Counted from the first letter of the stretch, positions 8,939 through 18,306 are shown. The stretch: 64,000 nucleotides of DNA from Sinorhizobium sp. 6-70 (GCF_030124375.1 NZ_JASKLS010000004.1:1-64000), one strand, 5' to 3'. Notes: generated from the sequence alone by a model not told the origin. Translations and numbers: made by a program.

Positions 8939-9045
8939 GCTACAGCGCCGCGCGTCTTATCAGACGCGCAAAGGTCGCTGTAGCCCTGTGAAGTGCTGCA
9001 TGTTTTTATCCTTAAATCGGCTATGATTTAAGGAAACATGCAGTA
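8939..9045 (+). repeat. RIME1-like intergenic mosaic element, full length
   Basis: This ~105-base element is made of two palindromes. The first has outer arms TACAGCG/CGCTGTA and inner arms GCGCGTCT/AGACGCGC. The second has outer arms TGCATGTTT/AAACATGCA and inner arms CCTTAAATC/GATTTAAGG. Four further copies occur in this window (near 13973, 41901, 43578 and 63849). Size and two-palindrome structure agree with the rhizobial RIME1 family. It sits between divergently oriented gene ends. Confidence 0.85.
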
Positions 9046-9076
9046 GATAGTGTGCGTTTGCGGCGCAGGAGCGGTT

Positions 9077-12000
9077 TTACTCGGCGGCAAGCGCCGGATG
9101 ATTGACGACCTTGCGGCCGGACTTGTCGTCACGCTGCTGCTCTTCCAGCACCTTGATGCGTTCCTGCAGTTCCTCGATCGTGCCGCCCTGCTCGGCGGCG
9201 AGCCTTGTCAGCGCCTCGCGGTCGAGCGGCAGATCCTCCTCGTCCTTCTTGCCGATGAAGCGGCCGAAGATCCAGGCGAGCAGCCGCGACAGGTCGTCCA
9301 TGATCAGGAAGAAGGAGGGAACGACGACGAGGCTCAGGACCGTCGAGACGATGATGCCGCCAATGACGGCGATCGCCATTGGAGCGCGGAAGGAACCACC
9401 TTCGCCGACGCCGAGCGCAGAGGGCAGCATGCCGGCGGACATGGCGATCGAGGTCATCACGATCGGGCGCGCGCGCTTGCGGCCGGCTTCGATCATCGAC
9501 AGCGTGCGGTCCATGCCGTGATGCATCATCTCGATACCGAAATCGACGAGCAGGATCGCGTTCTTGGTGACGATACCCATCAGCATCAGGATACCGATCA
9601 GCACCGGCATCGAGAGCGCGTTCTGGGTCAGGATCAGGGCTCCAGCCACGCCGCCGATCGCGAGCGGCAGCGAGAACAGGATGGTGAAGGGTTGGATCAC
9701 ATCCTTGAACAGCAGGATGAGCACGACCAACACCATCATCAGGCCGAGCAACATGGCGTTGCCGAAGCTCTGCTGCATTTCCGCCTGCACCTCGGCATCG
9801 CCGCTTTCACGGAACTCGACCGTCCCCGGCAGCTTAACTTCGCCTGCGATCTGCTTGAAGCGATTGGACGCGGTGTCGAGCGCGACACCAACCGGAAGGT
9901 CGGCACCCAGTGTCACGACGCGGTAACGGTCGTAGCGCTTGATCGAGCTCGGCCCTTCCGAATAGTTGATGTCAGCAACGCTCGAAAGCGGAACGGTCGC
10001 GCCGGACGCAGTTTGGACCTTGAGGTTACGGATCGCCGCGAGATCCGTTCGGAAATCCCGGTTGAGCTGGACGCGGATCGGGATCAGCCGGCCGTCGAGC
10101 GCGATTTTGGTGAGTTGCGCGTCGATGTCACCGATGGTGGCGACGCGGATTACCTCGGAAATCTGCTGCGTCGTGATGCCGAGACGGGACATCTGATCGG
10201 CGCGCGGACGGATCTGCAACTCCGGCCGCGGCAGCGCGCCATCGGGGCTGACGTTGGCGAGCAGCGGGTCACTGCGCAGCTTGACTTCAAGAGCTGCGAC
10301 GGCGCTGTCCAAGTCTGCGTCGTTGTTGGAGAGCAGGTTGAACGACAGATCGCGCTCGCCACGGTCGTTGAGCTTGGTGACACGAACGTCGGGGATAGAG
10401 CGGAGCTCTGCGAAGATCTCCCTTTCGATCTCAGATTGCGGCTTGATGCGGCCCGCCGGCGGCAGCTTAGGCAGGTACTCACCGATCAGCGGCATGCGGC
10501 CGATGACGTCGTTGACGACCCTGTTGACGAGCGAGTGGTCGAGCTTCTTCAAAAGCACGGTGACTGCGGCGCGCCGCAGTTCGAGATCGCCCTTGGGCGA
10601 GGCGCCGCCGAGCACGAAGACGTCCTCGACGCCGTCTATGTCCTTGATGCGGTCATAGATCTCGGTCGTCGTCCGGTCCGTGTCCTCGAGCATCGCATCC
10701 GGCGGCAATTCGATCGACAGGCTGACGCGCGAATTATCCTCCGGCGGCAGGAAGCTGCCCGGAACCTGGAACAGGAAGTAGAGGGAGATGGCAAGGCAAC
10801 CGATGGCGGCTAACAGCGTCGAATAGCGCCAGCGGGTTGTCACTCTGATGATGCCCGTATAGAGCGTCATAATGGCGCTGTCGTCGCTTCCGTGGTGGCC
10901 TCCACCGACATCGCTAGGCTTCATCAGATAGGCCGCCATAACGGGCGTGATCAGGCGGGCGACGAGCAGCGAGAAGAAGACGGAGACGGCGACCGTCAAG
11001 CCGAACTGGATGAAGTATTGCCCCGGAATGCCCGGCATGAAGGAGACCGGGACAAAGACGGCGATGATGGTGAAGGTGGTGGCGATCACCGCCAGGCCGA
11101 TCTCATCCGCCGCCTCGATCGCGGCGCGGTAGGGCGACTTGCCCATGCGGATATGCCGCTCGATATTCTCGATCTCCACGATCGCGTCATCGACGAGGAT
11201 ACCGGTCGCGAGCGTCATTGCCAGGAAGCTGACGAGGTTCAGCGAGAAGCCTAGGAGCTCCATCACCCAGAAGGTCGGGATCGCCGAGAGCGGCAGCGCG
11301 ATCGCGGAAATCAGCGTTGCACGCCAGTTGCGCAGGAACAGCAGCACGACGACGACGGCGAGCAGTGCTCCCTCGATCAACGTATGGATCGCAGCTTCGT
11401 AGTTGCCATAGGTGAAGTAGACCGAATCGTCGACCTTCTCGATGGTGACATCCGGGTGCTTGGCGCGAATGTCGTCGAGCGTCTTGGCGACCGTTTCCGC
11501 AACGGTGACTTCACTAGCGCCTTTTGCCCGGAAGACGGCGAAGGTGACGCCAGGATGGCCGTTGAACCGGGAGAATGATTTTGGTTCTTCGTAGGTGTCG
11601 ATCACCGTGCCAAGTTTCGAGAGCCGGACGAAACGGCCGTTTGGCAGCGAGATCATGGTATTGGCGAGTTCGGCCACGTCACGCGTGTCGCCCAGCGTGC
11701 GGATCGCCTGTTCGCTGCCGCCGACCTGGCCGCGACCGGAGCCGAGATCCATGTTCATGCGGCGAAGCTGGCCGTTCACGTCGGCGGCGGTGATGCCGTA
11801 GGAGTTCAGACGGTCTTCGTTAAGCTCGATGCGGACCTCCCGATCGGAGCCGCCGTAACGGTCGACACGGCCGATGCCGCTCTGGCCCTGGATCGCGCGC
11901 TTGATCGTGTCGTCGACGAACCAGGACAATTCCTCCAGCGTCATGCCGGGTGAGGAGACGGAGAACGTCTGAATCGCCTGGCCTTCGACGTCGACCTTGG

Positions 12001-12385
12001 AGACGATCGGCTCTTCAATCGAGGTCGGCAGGTCGCTGCGGATGCGGTCGATCGCGTCCTTGACGTCCTGCACGGCTTGGGTCGTAGGCACCTCCATGCG
12101 GAAGATGACGGCGGTGGTCGAACTGCCGTCGGTGATCGTCGACTGGATATGGTCGACGCCAGAGACGCCGGCGACCGCATCCTCGATCTCCTTGGTGACC
12201 TGGGTCTCGAGTTCGGCAGGAGCGGCACCACTCTGCGTGACGCTGATCTGAACGATCGGCACGTCGATGTTCGGAAAACGGGTGATCGGCAGGGAATTGA
12301 ACGACTGCCAGCCGAGCACGACAAGCACGAAGAAGGCCAGGATCGGCGCGACCGGATTGCGGATGGACCAGGCTGAAAAGTTCAT
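9077..12385 (-). CDS. RND multidrug efflux permease (HAE1 family)
   Basis: The 1102-residue inner-membrane pump has the classic RND layout: an N-terminal helix (PVAPILAFFVLVVLGW), a large periplasmic loop, a helix bundle, a second loop and a second bundle. The proton-relay aspartate pair is present in GILVDDAIVEIENIERH, and GLMMVLVVLILLFKD opens the second half. Family N-termini begin at MNFSAWSIRNP, so ATG 12385 is chosen over an upstream open frame. It is 13 bases downstream of its adaptor gene; no outer-membrane TolC gene is nearby, so it presumably uses a TolC encoded elsewhere. Substrates are unknown. Confidence 0.94.
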   Translation of the reverse strand: MNFSAWSIRNPVAPILAFFVLVVLGWQSFNSLPITRFPNIDVPIVQISVTQSGAAPAELETQVTKEIEDAVAGVSGVDHIQSTITDGSSTTAVIFRMEVPTTQAVQDVKDAIDRIRSDLPTSIEEPIVSKVDVEGQAIQTFSVSSPGMTLEELSWFVDDTIKRAIQGQSGIGRVDRYGGSDREVRIELNEDRLNSYGITAADVNGQLRRMNMDLGSGRGQVGGSEQAIRTLGDTRDVAELANTMISLPNGRFVRLSKLGTVIDTYEEPKSFSRFNGHPGVTFAVFRAKGASEVTVAETVAKTLDDIRAKHPDVTIEKVDDSVYFTYGNYEAAIHTLIEGALLAVVVVLLFLRNWRATLISAIALPLSAIPTFWVMELLGFSLNLVSFLAMTLATGILVDDAIVEIENIERHIRMGKSPYRAAIEAADEIGLAVIATTFTIIAVFVPVSFMPGIPGQYFIQFGLTVAVSVFFSLLVARLITPVMAAYLMKPSDVGGGHHGSDDSAIMTLYTGIIRVTTRWRYSTLLAAIGCLAISLYFLFQVPGSFLPPEDNSRVSLSIELPPDAMLEDTDRTTTEIYDRIKDIDGVEDVFVLGGASPKGDLELRRAAVTVLLKKLDHSLVNRVVNDVIGRMPLIGEYLPKLPPAGRIKPQSEIEREIFAELRSIPDVRVTKLNDRGERDLSFNLLSNNDADLDSAVAALEVKLRSDPLLANVSPDGALPRPELQIRPRADQMSRLGITTQQISEVIRVATIGDIDAQLTKIALDGRLIPIRVQLNRDFRTDLAAIRNLKVQTASGATVPLSSVADINYSEGPSSIKRYDRYRVVTLGADLPVGVALDTASNRFKQIAGEVKLPGTVEFRESGDAEVQAEMQQSFGNAMLLGLMMVLVVLILLFKDVIQPFTILFSLPLAIGGVAGALILTQNALSMPVLIGILMLMGIVTKNAILLVDFGIEMMHHGMDRTLSMIEAGRKRARPIVMTSIAMSAGMLPSALGVGEGGSFRAPMAIAVIGGIIVSTVLSLVVVPSFFLIMDDLSRLLAWIFGRFIGKKDEEDLPLDREALTRLAAEQGGTIEELQERIKVLEEQQRDDKSGRKVVNHPALAAE

Positions 12386-12398
12386 GGTCTCGTTCCCG

Positions 12399-13586
12399 TC
12401 AGTTGGTTGCCGGCTGCGCGGATTTGACCGGGTTGATGCGGTCGCCGTCGCGCACATAGGCGCCGGCCTTCGCCACTGCCTGTTCACCTGCCTTGAGGCC
12501 GGAAAGGATTTCGACGAACTGTCCGTCCTGGATACCGGTTACCACCGGCACAAGCCGCACCACGCCGTCTTCGACCTTGCGGACGATTGCCTTGCCGTCT
12601 TCGGCAGTAACAGCCGTTTGCGGCAAAACAACCGTTTGTTTTTGTTCGACGGTGATGACCGCGCTCGCATACATGCCGGCGCGAGCCTTGGACGTGTCGC
12701 TGATGGTAATGTCGACGGAACCAAGCCGCGTCTGAGGGTCTACGGTCGGTGCGATCAGCCGGATTTTGCCCTCGATCGTCGTGCTGCTTCCGGCAAGCCT
12801 GACCGTCGCCGGCTGTCCGACGGCGAGTTTGACGATGTCTGCCTCGGCGACATCCGCCTTCATCTCGATCGCACCGTCGCGGATGATGGCGAAGAGCGGC
12901 TCGCCGCTGCCGCTGGCGATGGCGCCGATCTTGGCGTTCTTGGCGGAGATCACGCCGCTGACGGGAGCCTTTACGGCGGTACGCGCAAGACGCAGGTCGA
13001 TGTCGTCGATCTGTGCCTGCACCACCTTGATGTCGGCCGTGGCGACGCTCACCGATTGCTCGGCCGAGTGGACGCGAGCGCGAGCAGCAGCGGCGAGCGC
13101 CTTCAGGCGGTCGGACTCGGCAGTCGACACCGTGCCGTTCTCGGACAGCCGCACGGCACGATCGGCAACGCGTGTCGCCTCTTCCGAATTTGCCGTCATT
13201 TCGGCGAGCTGGGCGCGCAACTGGGCGAGCGACGCCTCCGCTTTGGCGAGATTGGCTTCGAGCTGGCTCTTCTGCAAGAGCAGTGCATCGTCGTTGAGCA
13301 CGACCAGGGTGCTGCCTTCTTCGACCCTGTCGCCGACATCGACGTTCAGCGATCGGACGGAAAGGCCGTCGACCAGCGGTGAAACGTAGGTTTCTTCGAC
13401 AGCTTCGATGGAGCCGGTGGCGATGACGCGGTCACTGATCGATTGCTGCACGGCTTCGGTGACGACGATCGAGGGGAGCGTCTGCGATTGCTGCGGCTTA
13501 GCGGCCTCTTCGGCGAACGCGCTGGAAAATGCGCTGAGTGTCATCGCCGCGCAGGCACCGAAAAGAGGTAGAAGTTTCTGAGCCAT
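12399..13586 (-). CDS. RND efflux periplasmic adaptor (membrane fusion protein)
   Basis: This 395-residue adaptor has a signal peptide (MAQKLLPLFGACAAMTLSAF..., cleavage near AFAEEA). It has a split lipoyl domain (VSPLVDGLSVRSLNVDVGD and VKAPVSGVISAKNAKIG) flanking a helical hairpin of about 100 residues, then the beta-barrel domain. It connects the RND pump to an outer-membrane channel. The ATG at 13586 follows the frame MRCPVFHFQENRP, which is not part of a signal peptide. It is the first gene of a two-gene efflux operon; no regulator gene adjoins it. Confidence 0.93.
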   Translation of the reverse strand: MAQKLLPLFGACAAMTLSAFSSAFAEEAAKPQQSQTLPSIVVTEAVQQSISDRVIATGSIEAVEETYVSPLVDGLSVRSLNVDVGDRVEEGSTLVVLNDDALLLQKSQLEANLAKAEASLAQLRAQLAEMTANSEEATRVADRAVRLSENGTVSTAESDRLKALAAAARARVHSAEQSVSVATADIKVVQAQIDDIDLRLARTAVKAPVSGVISAKNAKIGAIASGSGEPLFAIIRDGAIEMKADVAEADIVKLAVGQPATVRLAGSSTTIEGKIRLIAPTVDPQTRLGSVDITISDTSKARAGMYASAVITVEQKQTVVLPQTAVTAEDGKAIVRKVEDGVVRLVPVVTGIQDGQFVEILSGLKAGEQAVAKAGAYVRDGDRINPVKSAQPATN

Positions 13587-14085
13587 CGGCCTGTTTTCCT
13601 GAAAATGAAATACCGGACATCGCACCCAAGCGGCGAAGGTCTGGCTTAAATCACCTTATTCTCTTGCGTTCCATGCACCGCCGACAGATCGCCACGTTCA
13701 CGGGCATGGTCACAAGCTTAAATTTCGACCAATGCAGGCGGTTTCAAACCGAATACATCGAGTCCAGGAAAAAGTTCCCTAAAGGGCAAAGCTTAAGAAA
13801 ACGATTTCCTCCCTGCGCCCGCTCCAGCCAAACGCTTTCGCCTATGTAATCGTCGTGCGAAATGCTTACAAGGTCGCGGAAGCAATGGTGCCTCACTACT
13901 TTTATTCTCGTATATCTCGCAGTGCAATATGGCGAGAATGCAGAGGACGCAACTCCGGCGCGACTTTTTGACCACTGCATGTTTCCGTAAATCGTAGCCG
14001 ATTTAAGCAGCGACCTTTGTGCGCCTGAAAAGACGCACGGCGCTGTAATGCTGCGGCTGATCTTGGGCCGGCGCCAGGCTATAAG
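13587..14085. other. intergenic region of about 500 bases
   Basis: This stretch is the upstream region of the RND operon plus the downstream end of the ABC-transporter operon. It holds a truncated RIME1-like element (13973-14048). An inverted repeat ATTCTCG/CGAGAAT with a long spacer also occurs around 13912-13948. Reading frames across it have no ribosome sites or recognisable domains. The promoter of the efflux operon should lie in 13590-13750, but no confident -35/-10 pair or operator can be named. Confidence 0.5.
13973..14048 (-). repeat. RIME1-like element, internally deleted
   Basis: Read on the minus strand, this copy has the whole first palindrome (ACAGCGCCGTGCGTC...). It then jumps from CGCTG directly to CTTAAATCGGCTACGATT. 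The 5' half of the second palindrome, about 30 bases including the TGCATGTTT arm, is missing. The second palindrome therefore cannot fold, unlike in the full-length copies at 8939 and 43578. Confidence 0.75.
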
Positions 14086-14118
14086 AAAAAGGAGCGCGCG
14101 GCGGGGGCCGCACGCTCC
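14086..14118 (-). terminator. rho-independent terminator of the NMT1/THI5-type ABC operon
   Basis: On the minus strand an 11-bp stem (GGAGCGTGCGG/CCGCGCGCTCC, one G-U pair) is followed by TTTTTCTTA. It starts 24 bases after the stop codon of the binding-protein gene and ends the five-gene operon. Confidence 0.85.
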
Positions 14119-14142
14119 GGTTTCCATCGGCTTCCGCGCGTA

Positions 14143-15135
14143 TTACTTGAGCGCTTCGTCCGTTACTTCGTGCGTCCAGGCGCCTTCCGGCTCCTTGGAG
14201 ATGACCGGGTCGGAGCCCCCGGCGAGCAGCGACTGAACGGTGCGCTTGTAGTCGGCCTCGTCGAGCGTGCCGTTGGAGCCTGCGGTCAGCTTGGCGATTT
14301 CACCCATCATGCGCTTCTGATGCTTCTCCGTCTGGGCGCCGGTGGAATCGTTCTGAAGAACGATATCGGCGGCCTCGTCCGGGTTCTCCTCTGCATATTT
14401 CCACCCCTTCATCGAGGCGCGGACGAACTTCACCATCTTTTCCTTGAAGGCCGGATCCTTGAGCTTGTCCTCGAGCACGTAGAGACCATCTTCGAGGGTG
14501 GCGACGCCCTGGTCTTCATACTTGAAGGTGACAAGGTCTTCCGGCTTGATGCCCGCGTCGATCACCTGCCAATACTCGTTGTAGGTCATCGTGGAGATGC
14601 AGGCGGCCTGCTTCTGGATCAGGGGATCGACGTTGAAGCCCTGCTTCAAGACGGTCACACCTTCCGGACCGCCGTCCGTCGGGATCTTCAGATGCGCCAT
14701 CCAGGAGAGGAAGGGGTATTCGTTGCCGAAGAACCATACGCCGAGCGTCTTGCCCTTGAAGTTGTCAGGGCTCGTCACGCCGGTCTCCTTGAGACAGGTC
14801 AGCATCATGCCGGACTTCTTGAACGGCTGGGCGATGTTGACGAGCGGCACGCCCTTTTCGCGTGTGGCGAGAGCGGAAGGCATCCAGTCGACGATGACGT
14901 CGGCGCCGCCGCCGGCAATCACCTGCGCCGGAGCGATATCCGGGCCGCCGGGCTTGATATCGACGTCGAGGCCCTCTTCCTCGTAGAAGCCCTTGTCCTT
15001 GGCGACGTAGTAGCCGGCAAACTGGGCCTGGGTGACCCACTTCAGCTGCAGCGCGACCTTGTCGGCGGCATTGGCATGGAAGGCGGCAAGCGAAAAGACG
15101 CCTGCAGCAAGCAGAGACGCAAGTTTCTTGTTCAT
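14143..15135 (-). CDS. ABC transporter substrate-binding protein, NMT1/THI5-like
   Basis: The 330-residue periplasmic protein has a signal peptide (residues 1-23, ending FHANA). The NMT1/THI5-like domain starts VALQLKWVTQAQFAGYYVAKDKGFY, the classic opening of pyrimidine/riboflavin-precursor binding proteins (ThiY/RibY). It is the last gene of an operon with an ATPase, an acetyltransferase and two permeases. The operon lies beside dihydropyrimidinase and amidohydrolase genes, so a pyrimidine or a degradation intermediate is the likely ligand (inference). A 148-base gap with a dispersed repeat separates it from the permease gene. Confidence 0.88.
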   Translation of the reverse strand: MNKKLASLLAAGVFSLAAFHANAADKVALQLKWVTQAQFAGYYVAKDKGFYEEEGLDVDIKPGGPDIAPAQVIAGGGADVIVDWMPSALATREKGVPLVNIAQPFKKSGMMLTCLKETGVTSPDNFKGKTLGVWFFGNEYPFLSWMAHLKIPTDGGPEGVTVLKQGFNVDPLIQKQAACISTMTYNEYWQVIDAGIKPEDLVTFKYEDQGVATLEDGLYVLEDKLKDPAFKEKMVKFVRASMKGWKYAEENPDEAADIVLQNDSTGAQTEKHQKRMMGEIAKLTAGSNGTLDEADYKRTVQSLLAGGSDPVISKEPEGAWTHEVTDEALK

Positions 15136-15182
15136 GTCTGTTCCCTCTTATTGTTGGTTCATTCTCATTGTCGCTTCATTCC

Positions 15183-15286
15183 TAGATCATTTCATTGTTT
15201 CATTGAAACCCTGATATGATCTAACTGTTTGAAACTACGCAATTCCGTACGGAAAGCCGCTGCACACCTTTCCTGGAATTGCTCTA
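15183..15286 (-). repeat. dispersed intergenic repeat (TAGAGCAATTCC family)
   Basis: Read on the minus strand this ~104-base element starts TAGAGCAATTCC and has the core TTTCCGTACGGAATTGCG. It ends in an imperfect hairpin TAGATCAT.../...ATGATCTAG. It is closely similar to 26740-26843, partly similar to 51441-51566 and to the fragment at 63173-63214. Its first three bases are the stop codon of the upstream permease gene. In the mRNA it lies between permease and binding-protein genes. Confidence 0.75.
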
Positions 15287-16153
15287 GGCCCGTCCACTGC
15301 GGATGGACGGGTGCCAGAAAGTGACGGCGCGCTCGGCGAGCGCCACCACCCCGTAGAAGGCGGAGCCAGCCACCGCCGCGACGGCGATCTCGGCCCAGAC
15401 CATGTCGACGTTCATGCGGCCCACCTCTGTGGAGATCCGGAAACCCATGCCGACGATGGGCGTCCCGAAAAATTCGGCAACGATGGCGCCGATCAGCGCC
15501 AGCGTGGAGTTAATCTTGAGCGCGTTGAAAATGAAAGGCCAGGCGGCCGGCAGGCGCAGCTTGACGAGCGTCTGCCACCATGTCGCCGCGTAGGTGCGCA
15601 TCAGGTCGCGCTCCATATGGCTGGCCGCCGCCAGGCCGGAAACCGTGTTCACCAGCATCGGGAAGAAGGTCATGATGACGACGACTGCGACCTTCGACTG
15701 CCAGTCGAAGCCGAACCACATGACCATGATCGGCGCGACGCCGATGACGGGGAGGGCGGAGACGAAGTTGCCGAGCGGCAGCAGCCCCTTCTGCAGGAAA
15801 GGAGAGCGGTCGATCAGGATCGCCACGGCGAAGCCGAGGCCGCAGCCGAGCGCATAGCCGGTCAGCACGGCCTTGAGGAAGGTCTGCCGGAAATCGGCCA
15901 CCAGCGTCGGCAGCGAGTTGACGAGACGCTGCCAGATCATCGACGGCGCCGGCAGCAGCACCGACGGAATGCTGAAGCCGCGGACGATGCCCTCCCACAG
16001 CACGAGAATGGTGATGCCGAAGAGGAGGGGAACGGCGAAACGCGCGGCGTTGGTGGCCGTCGGGTGAGCAAAGTGCTGGCGCACGAGCCATTCGTTGACG
16101 GCCCAGGCAGCGAGCCAGAAGAAAACGGCTCCGGCGAGAATGGGCATGTTCAT
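15284..16153 (-). CDS. ABC transporter permease (BPD_transp_1), second permease of the operon
   Basis: This inner-membrane protein of 289 residues has about six or seven hydrophobic segments and the EAA loop SHMERDLMRTYAATWWQTLVKLRLPAAWPF. It belongs to the SsuC/TauC/ThiX permease group that pairs with NMT1/THI5-type binding proteins. The start overlaps the preceding permease gene by four bases (ATGA type), giving strict coupling; Met3 is an alternative start. The stop codon TAG is provided by a dispersed repeat. Two different permeases imply a heterodimeric channel. Confidence 0.9.
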   Translation of the reverse strand: MNMPILAGAVFFWLAAWAVNEWLVRQHFAHPTATNAARFAVPLLFGITILVLWEGIVRGFSIPSVLLPAPSMIWQRLVNSLPTLVADFRQTFLKAVLTGYALGCGLGFAVAILIDRSPFLQKGLLPLGNFVSALPVIGVAPIMVMWFGFDWQSKVAVVVIMTFFPMLVNTVSGLAAASHMERDLMRTYAATWWQTLVKLRLPAAWPFIFNALKINSTLALIGAIVAEFFGTPIVGMGFRISTEVGRMNVDMVWAEIAVAAVAGSAFYGVVALAERAVTFWHPSIRSGRA

Positions 16154-17040
16154 GGCTTGGCCCCCATGCGCTTGAGGACGGCCGTGTGCGCCAGGCCGAC
16201 AATCATCACGAGGACGGCCGCGAGCGCTGCCGCCATGAACAGGGCCGCCCAGATCTGCACTGTCTGGCCGTAATAGGACCCGGCGAGTAGGCGGGCGCCA
16301 AGCCCCGCCACGGCTCCTGTGGGCAACTCGCCGACGATCGCGCCGACAAGCGAGATGGCGACGGCGACCTTCAGTGAGGTGAAGAGGTAGGGCATGGAAG
16401 ACGGCCAGCGCAGCTTCCAGAAGGTCTGCGCCGAAGAGGCATTATAGGTATGCATCAGGTCGAGCTGGATCGCTTCCGGACTGCGCAGTCCCTTGACCAT
16501 GCCGACGACGACCGGGAAGAACGAGAGATAGGTCGAGATCAGCGCTTTCGGCAGCAATCCGGCGATGCCGATCGCGTTCAGAACGACAATGATCATCGGC
16601 GCGATCGCGAGGATCGGGATCGTCTGGCTGGCGATCACCCACGGCATCAGGGACCTGTCCATCGCACGGTTGTGGACGATGCCGACGGCAAGCAGCACGC
16701 CGAGCGCCGCGCCGATGCCGAAGCCGAGCAGTGTCGCGGAAAGCGTGATCCAGGCGTGATAGACAAGGCTGCGTTTCGAGGTGATCGCCTTGTTGACGGT
16801 CGTATCCCAGATTTCGGCGACGACCTGGTGAGGGGCGGGCAGAACGGGCCGCTCCTGGGCCATCGTGTTGCGGACGATATCGGAGAGCCCGATCTCGGTG
16901 CCGGCGCGTGCGGCCGCGTCGCGCTCGAAGGGCGCGTTGAGGAATATGGCAGCGACGTACCAGACGGCGATCAGGATGAGGACCACGGTAGAGATCGGAA
17001 GCAGCTTGTCTCTGAAGAAGCTCTCTTCGCGCATGGTCAC
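16150..17040 (-). CDS. ABC transporter permease (BPD_transp_1), first permease of the operon
   Basis: The 296-residue permease has an N-terminal membrane segment (LPISTVVLILIAVWYVAAIFL), a periplasmic stretch and the transport domain. The EAA loop is SPEAIQLDLMHTYNASSAQTF. It is similar in family, but not identical, to the neighbouring permease, so together they would form the transmembrane pair. The gene overlaps the acetyltransferase gene upstream and the second permease gene downstream by four bases each. Confidence 0.9.
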   Translation of the reverse strand: MTMREESFFRDKLLPISTVVLILIAVWYVAAIFLNAPFERDAAARAGTEIGLSDIVRNTMAQERPVLPAPHQVVAEIWDTTVNKAITSKRSLVYHAWITLSATLLGFGIGAALGVLLAVGIVHNRAMDRSLMPWVIASQTIPILAIAPMIIVVLNAIGIAGLLPKALISTYLSFFPVVVGMVKGLRSPEAIQLDLMHTYNASSAQTFWKLRWPSSMPYLFTSLKVAVAISLVGAIVGELPTGAVAGLGARLLAGSYYGQTVQIWAALFMAAALAAVLVMIVGLAHTAVLKRMGAKP

Positions 17041-17525
17041 GCCTCTCTTCCGCTCAAGGGTTCGGCGCGCCAGTGATAGAGAATGTCTGGCAGCTTCTCC
17101 TCGTTTTCGCCACCGGTTCTGCGCACCGGTACGAAGCCCTCCCGTTCGTAGAAGCGTTGGGCACCTCTATTGTGTTCAAAGGTCCAAAGCCTCAGTTCAC
17201 CTGTCGCCCGTTTTTTCGCTTCGTGCAGCAGCGCCGTTCCGATTCCAACGCGCCGGTGGCGTTCGTCCAGATAGAGCGCAGTCACAAAACCGTCCGCGGA
17301 CAGGGCAAGAAAGCCCGCGATTTCGCCCCGACAGTCGGCGACTATGACGGGCCCGCTTGCAAAGACGCTTTCCCGATAATGCCGTACCACATCGTCTGCC
17401 GGATGGACCCTTGGCATCCACGCCGTAGCGTCTACCCAGCGATTGAAGATGTCGGCGCACGCCTCCATGTCCGCCAAATCCGCATCGCGACAGCGAGCCT
17501 GGGCGGCGCAAGCACTACTCGTCAT
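17037..17525 (-). CDS. GNAT-family N-acetyltransferase embedded in the ABC operon
   Basis: This 162-residue protein has the GNAT fold. The acetyl-CoA pyrophosphate loop is in LYLDERHRRVGIGTALLHEAKKRA (Q/RxxGxG pattern RRVGIG), and RLWTFEHNRGAQRFYEREGFVPV is the C-terminal strand-helix typical of GNATs. It overlaps the ATPase gene by 11 bases and the permease gene by 4, so it is fully embedded in the transporter operon. That suggests it modifies the imported compound or a derivative, but the substrate cannot be named. Confidence 0.88.
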   Translation of the reverse strand: MTSSACAAQARCRDADLADMEACADIFNRWVDATAWMPRVHPADDVVRHYRESVFASGPVIVADCRGEIAGFLALSADGFVTALYLDERHRRVGIGTALLHEAKKRATGELRLWTFEHNRGAQRFYEREGFVPVRRTGGENEEKLPDILYHWRAEPLSGREA

Positions 17526-18306
17526 AGCTGTGCCCCGCTCTCAAACCCTCGCGCACGCGGTGGGCGATTTCCAGGAACTCCGCCGTCTCGCGAATGCCGA
17601 GTGGCCGCTCTCGCGGAAGAGTGGATTCGATGATGTCGGTCACGCGGCCGGGGCGGGGGCTCATGACGACGATTTTGGTCGAGAGGTACACCGCCTCCGG
17701 AATCGAATGGGTGACGAAACAGATGGTTTTGTTGGTTCGCGCCCAGAGTTTCAGAAGCTGTTCGTTCAGGTGGTCGCGAACGATCTCGTCGAGGGCGCCG
17801 AATGGTTCGTCCATCAGAAGAAGGTCGGCGTCGAAGGCGAGCGCGCGGGCGATCGAGGCCCGCTGCTGCATGCCACCGGAAAGCTGCCAGGGATATTTCT
17901 TGCCGAAACCCGAAAGGTTGACGAGTTCGAGCGTACGCTCGATCCGGGCCTTCCGCTCATCTTTCGAATAGCCCATGATTTCGAGCGGCAGGGCGATGTT
18001 CTTTTCGATCGTGCGCCAGGGGTAAAGCGCTGCCGCCTGGAAAACATAACCGTAGGCGCGGTGCCGGCGGGCCTCCTCCGGCGTCATGCCGTTGACCGCT
18101 ATGGAGCCGGAGGTCGGTTTCTCGAGGTCGGCGATGACCCGCAGGAATGTCGTCTTGCCGCATCCGGACGGGCCGATGAAGGAGACGAAGTCGCCCTTGG
18201 CCACATCGAGGTTCACGCCCGTCAGCGCGTTGACCGGCCCGTCGCTGGTCTGGAACGTGAGACCGAGATCCCGAGCCGAGACCACGGAGGCAGAATTGGA
18301 TGTCAT
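17515..18306 (-). CDS. ABC transporter ATP-binding protein (SsuB/TauB/ThiZ type)
   Basis: The 263-residue ATPase has Walker A GPSGCGKTT, the signature LSGGMQQRASIARAL, Walker B LLLMDEPFGALD and the switch His in FVTHSIPEA. This is the standard nitrate/taurine/HMP ATPase pattern. The frame is open a further 54 codons upstream, but that part lacks family similarity and would overlap the divergent cupin gene, so ATG 18306 is preferred. It is the first gene of the five-gene importer operon. Confidence 0.92.
   Translation of the reverse strand: MTSNSASVVSARDLGLTFQTSDGPVNALTGVNLDVAKGDFVSFIGPSGCGKTTFLRVIADLEKPTSGSIAVNGMTPEEARRHRAYGYVFQAAALYPWRTIEKNIALPLEIMGYSKDERKARIERTLELVNLSGFGKKYPWQLSGGMQQRASIARALAFDADLLLMDEPFGALDEIVRDHLNEQLLKLWARTNKTICFVTHSIPEAVYLSTKIVVMSPRPGRVTDIIESTLPRERPLGIRETAEFLEIAHRVREGLRAGHSYDE

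Noticed and set aside
9050..10813. A 587-codon open frame on the plus strand opposite the RND pump
   Set aside because: It is antisense to a canonical RND permease and rich in His/Asp/Glu/Gln from reversed codons.
13744..14127. A 127-codon frame on the minus strand in the long spacer downstream of the RND adaptor gene's upstream region
   Set aside because: It runs through the RIME1-like element, has no ribosome site or family similarity, and its start lies inside the terminator of the ABC operon.
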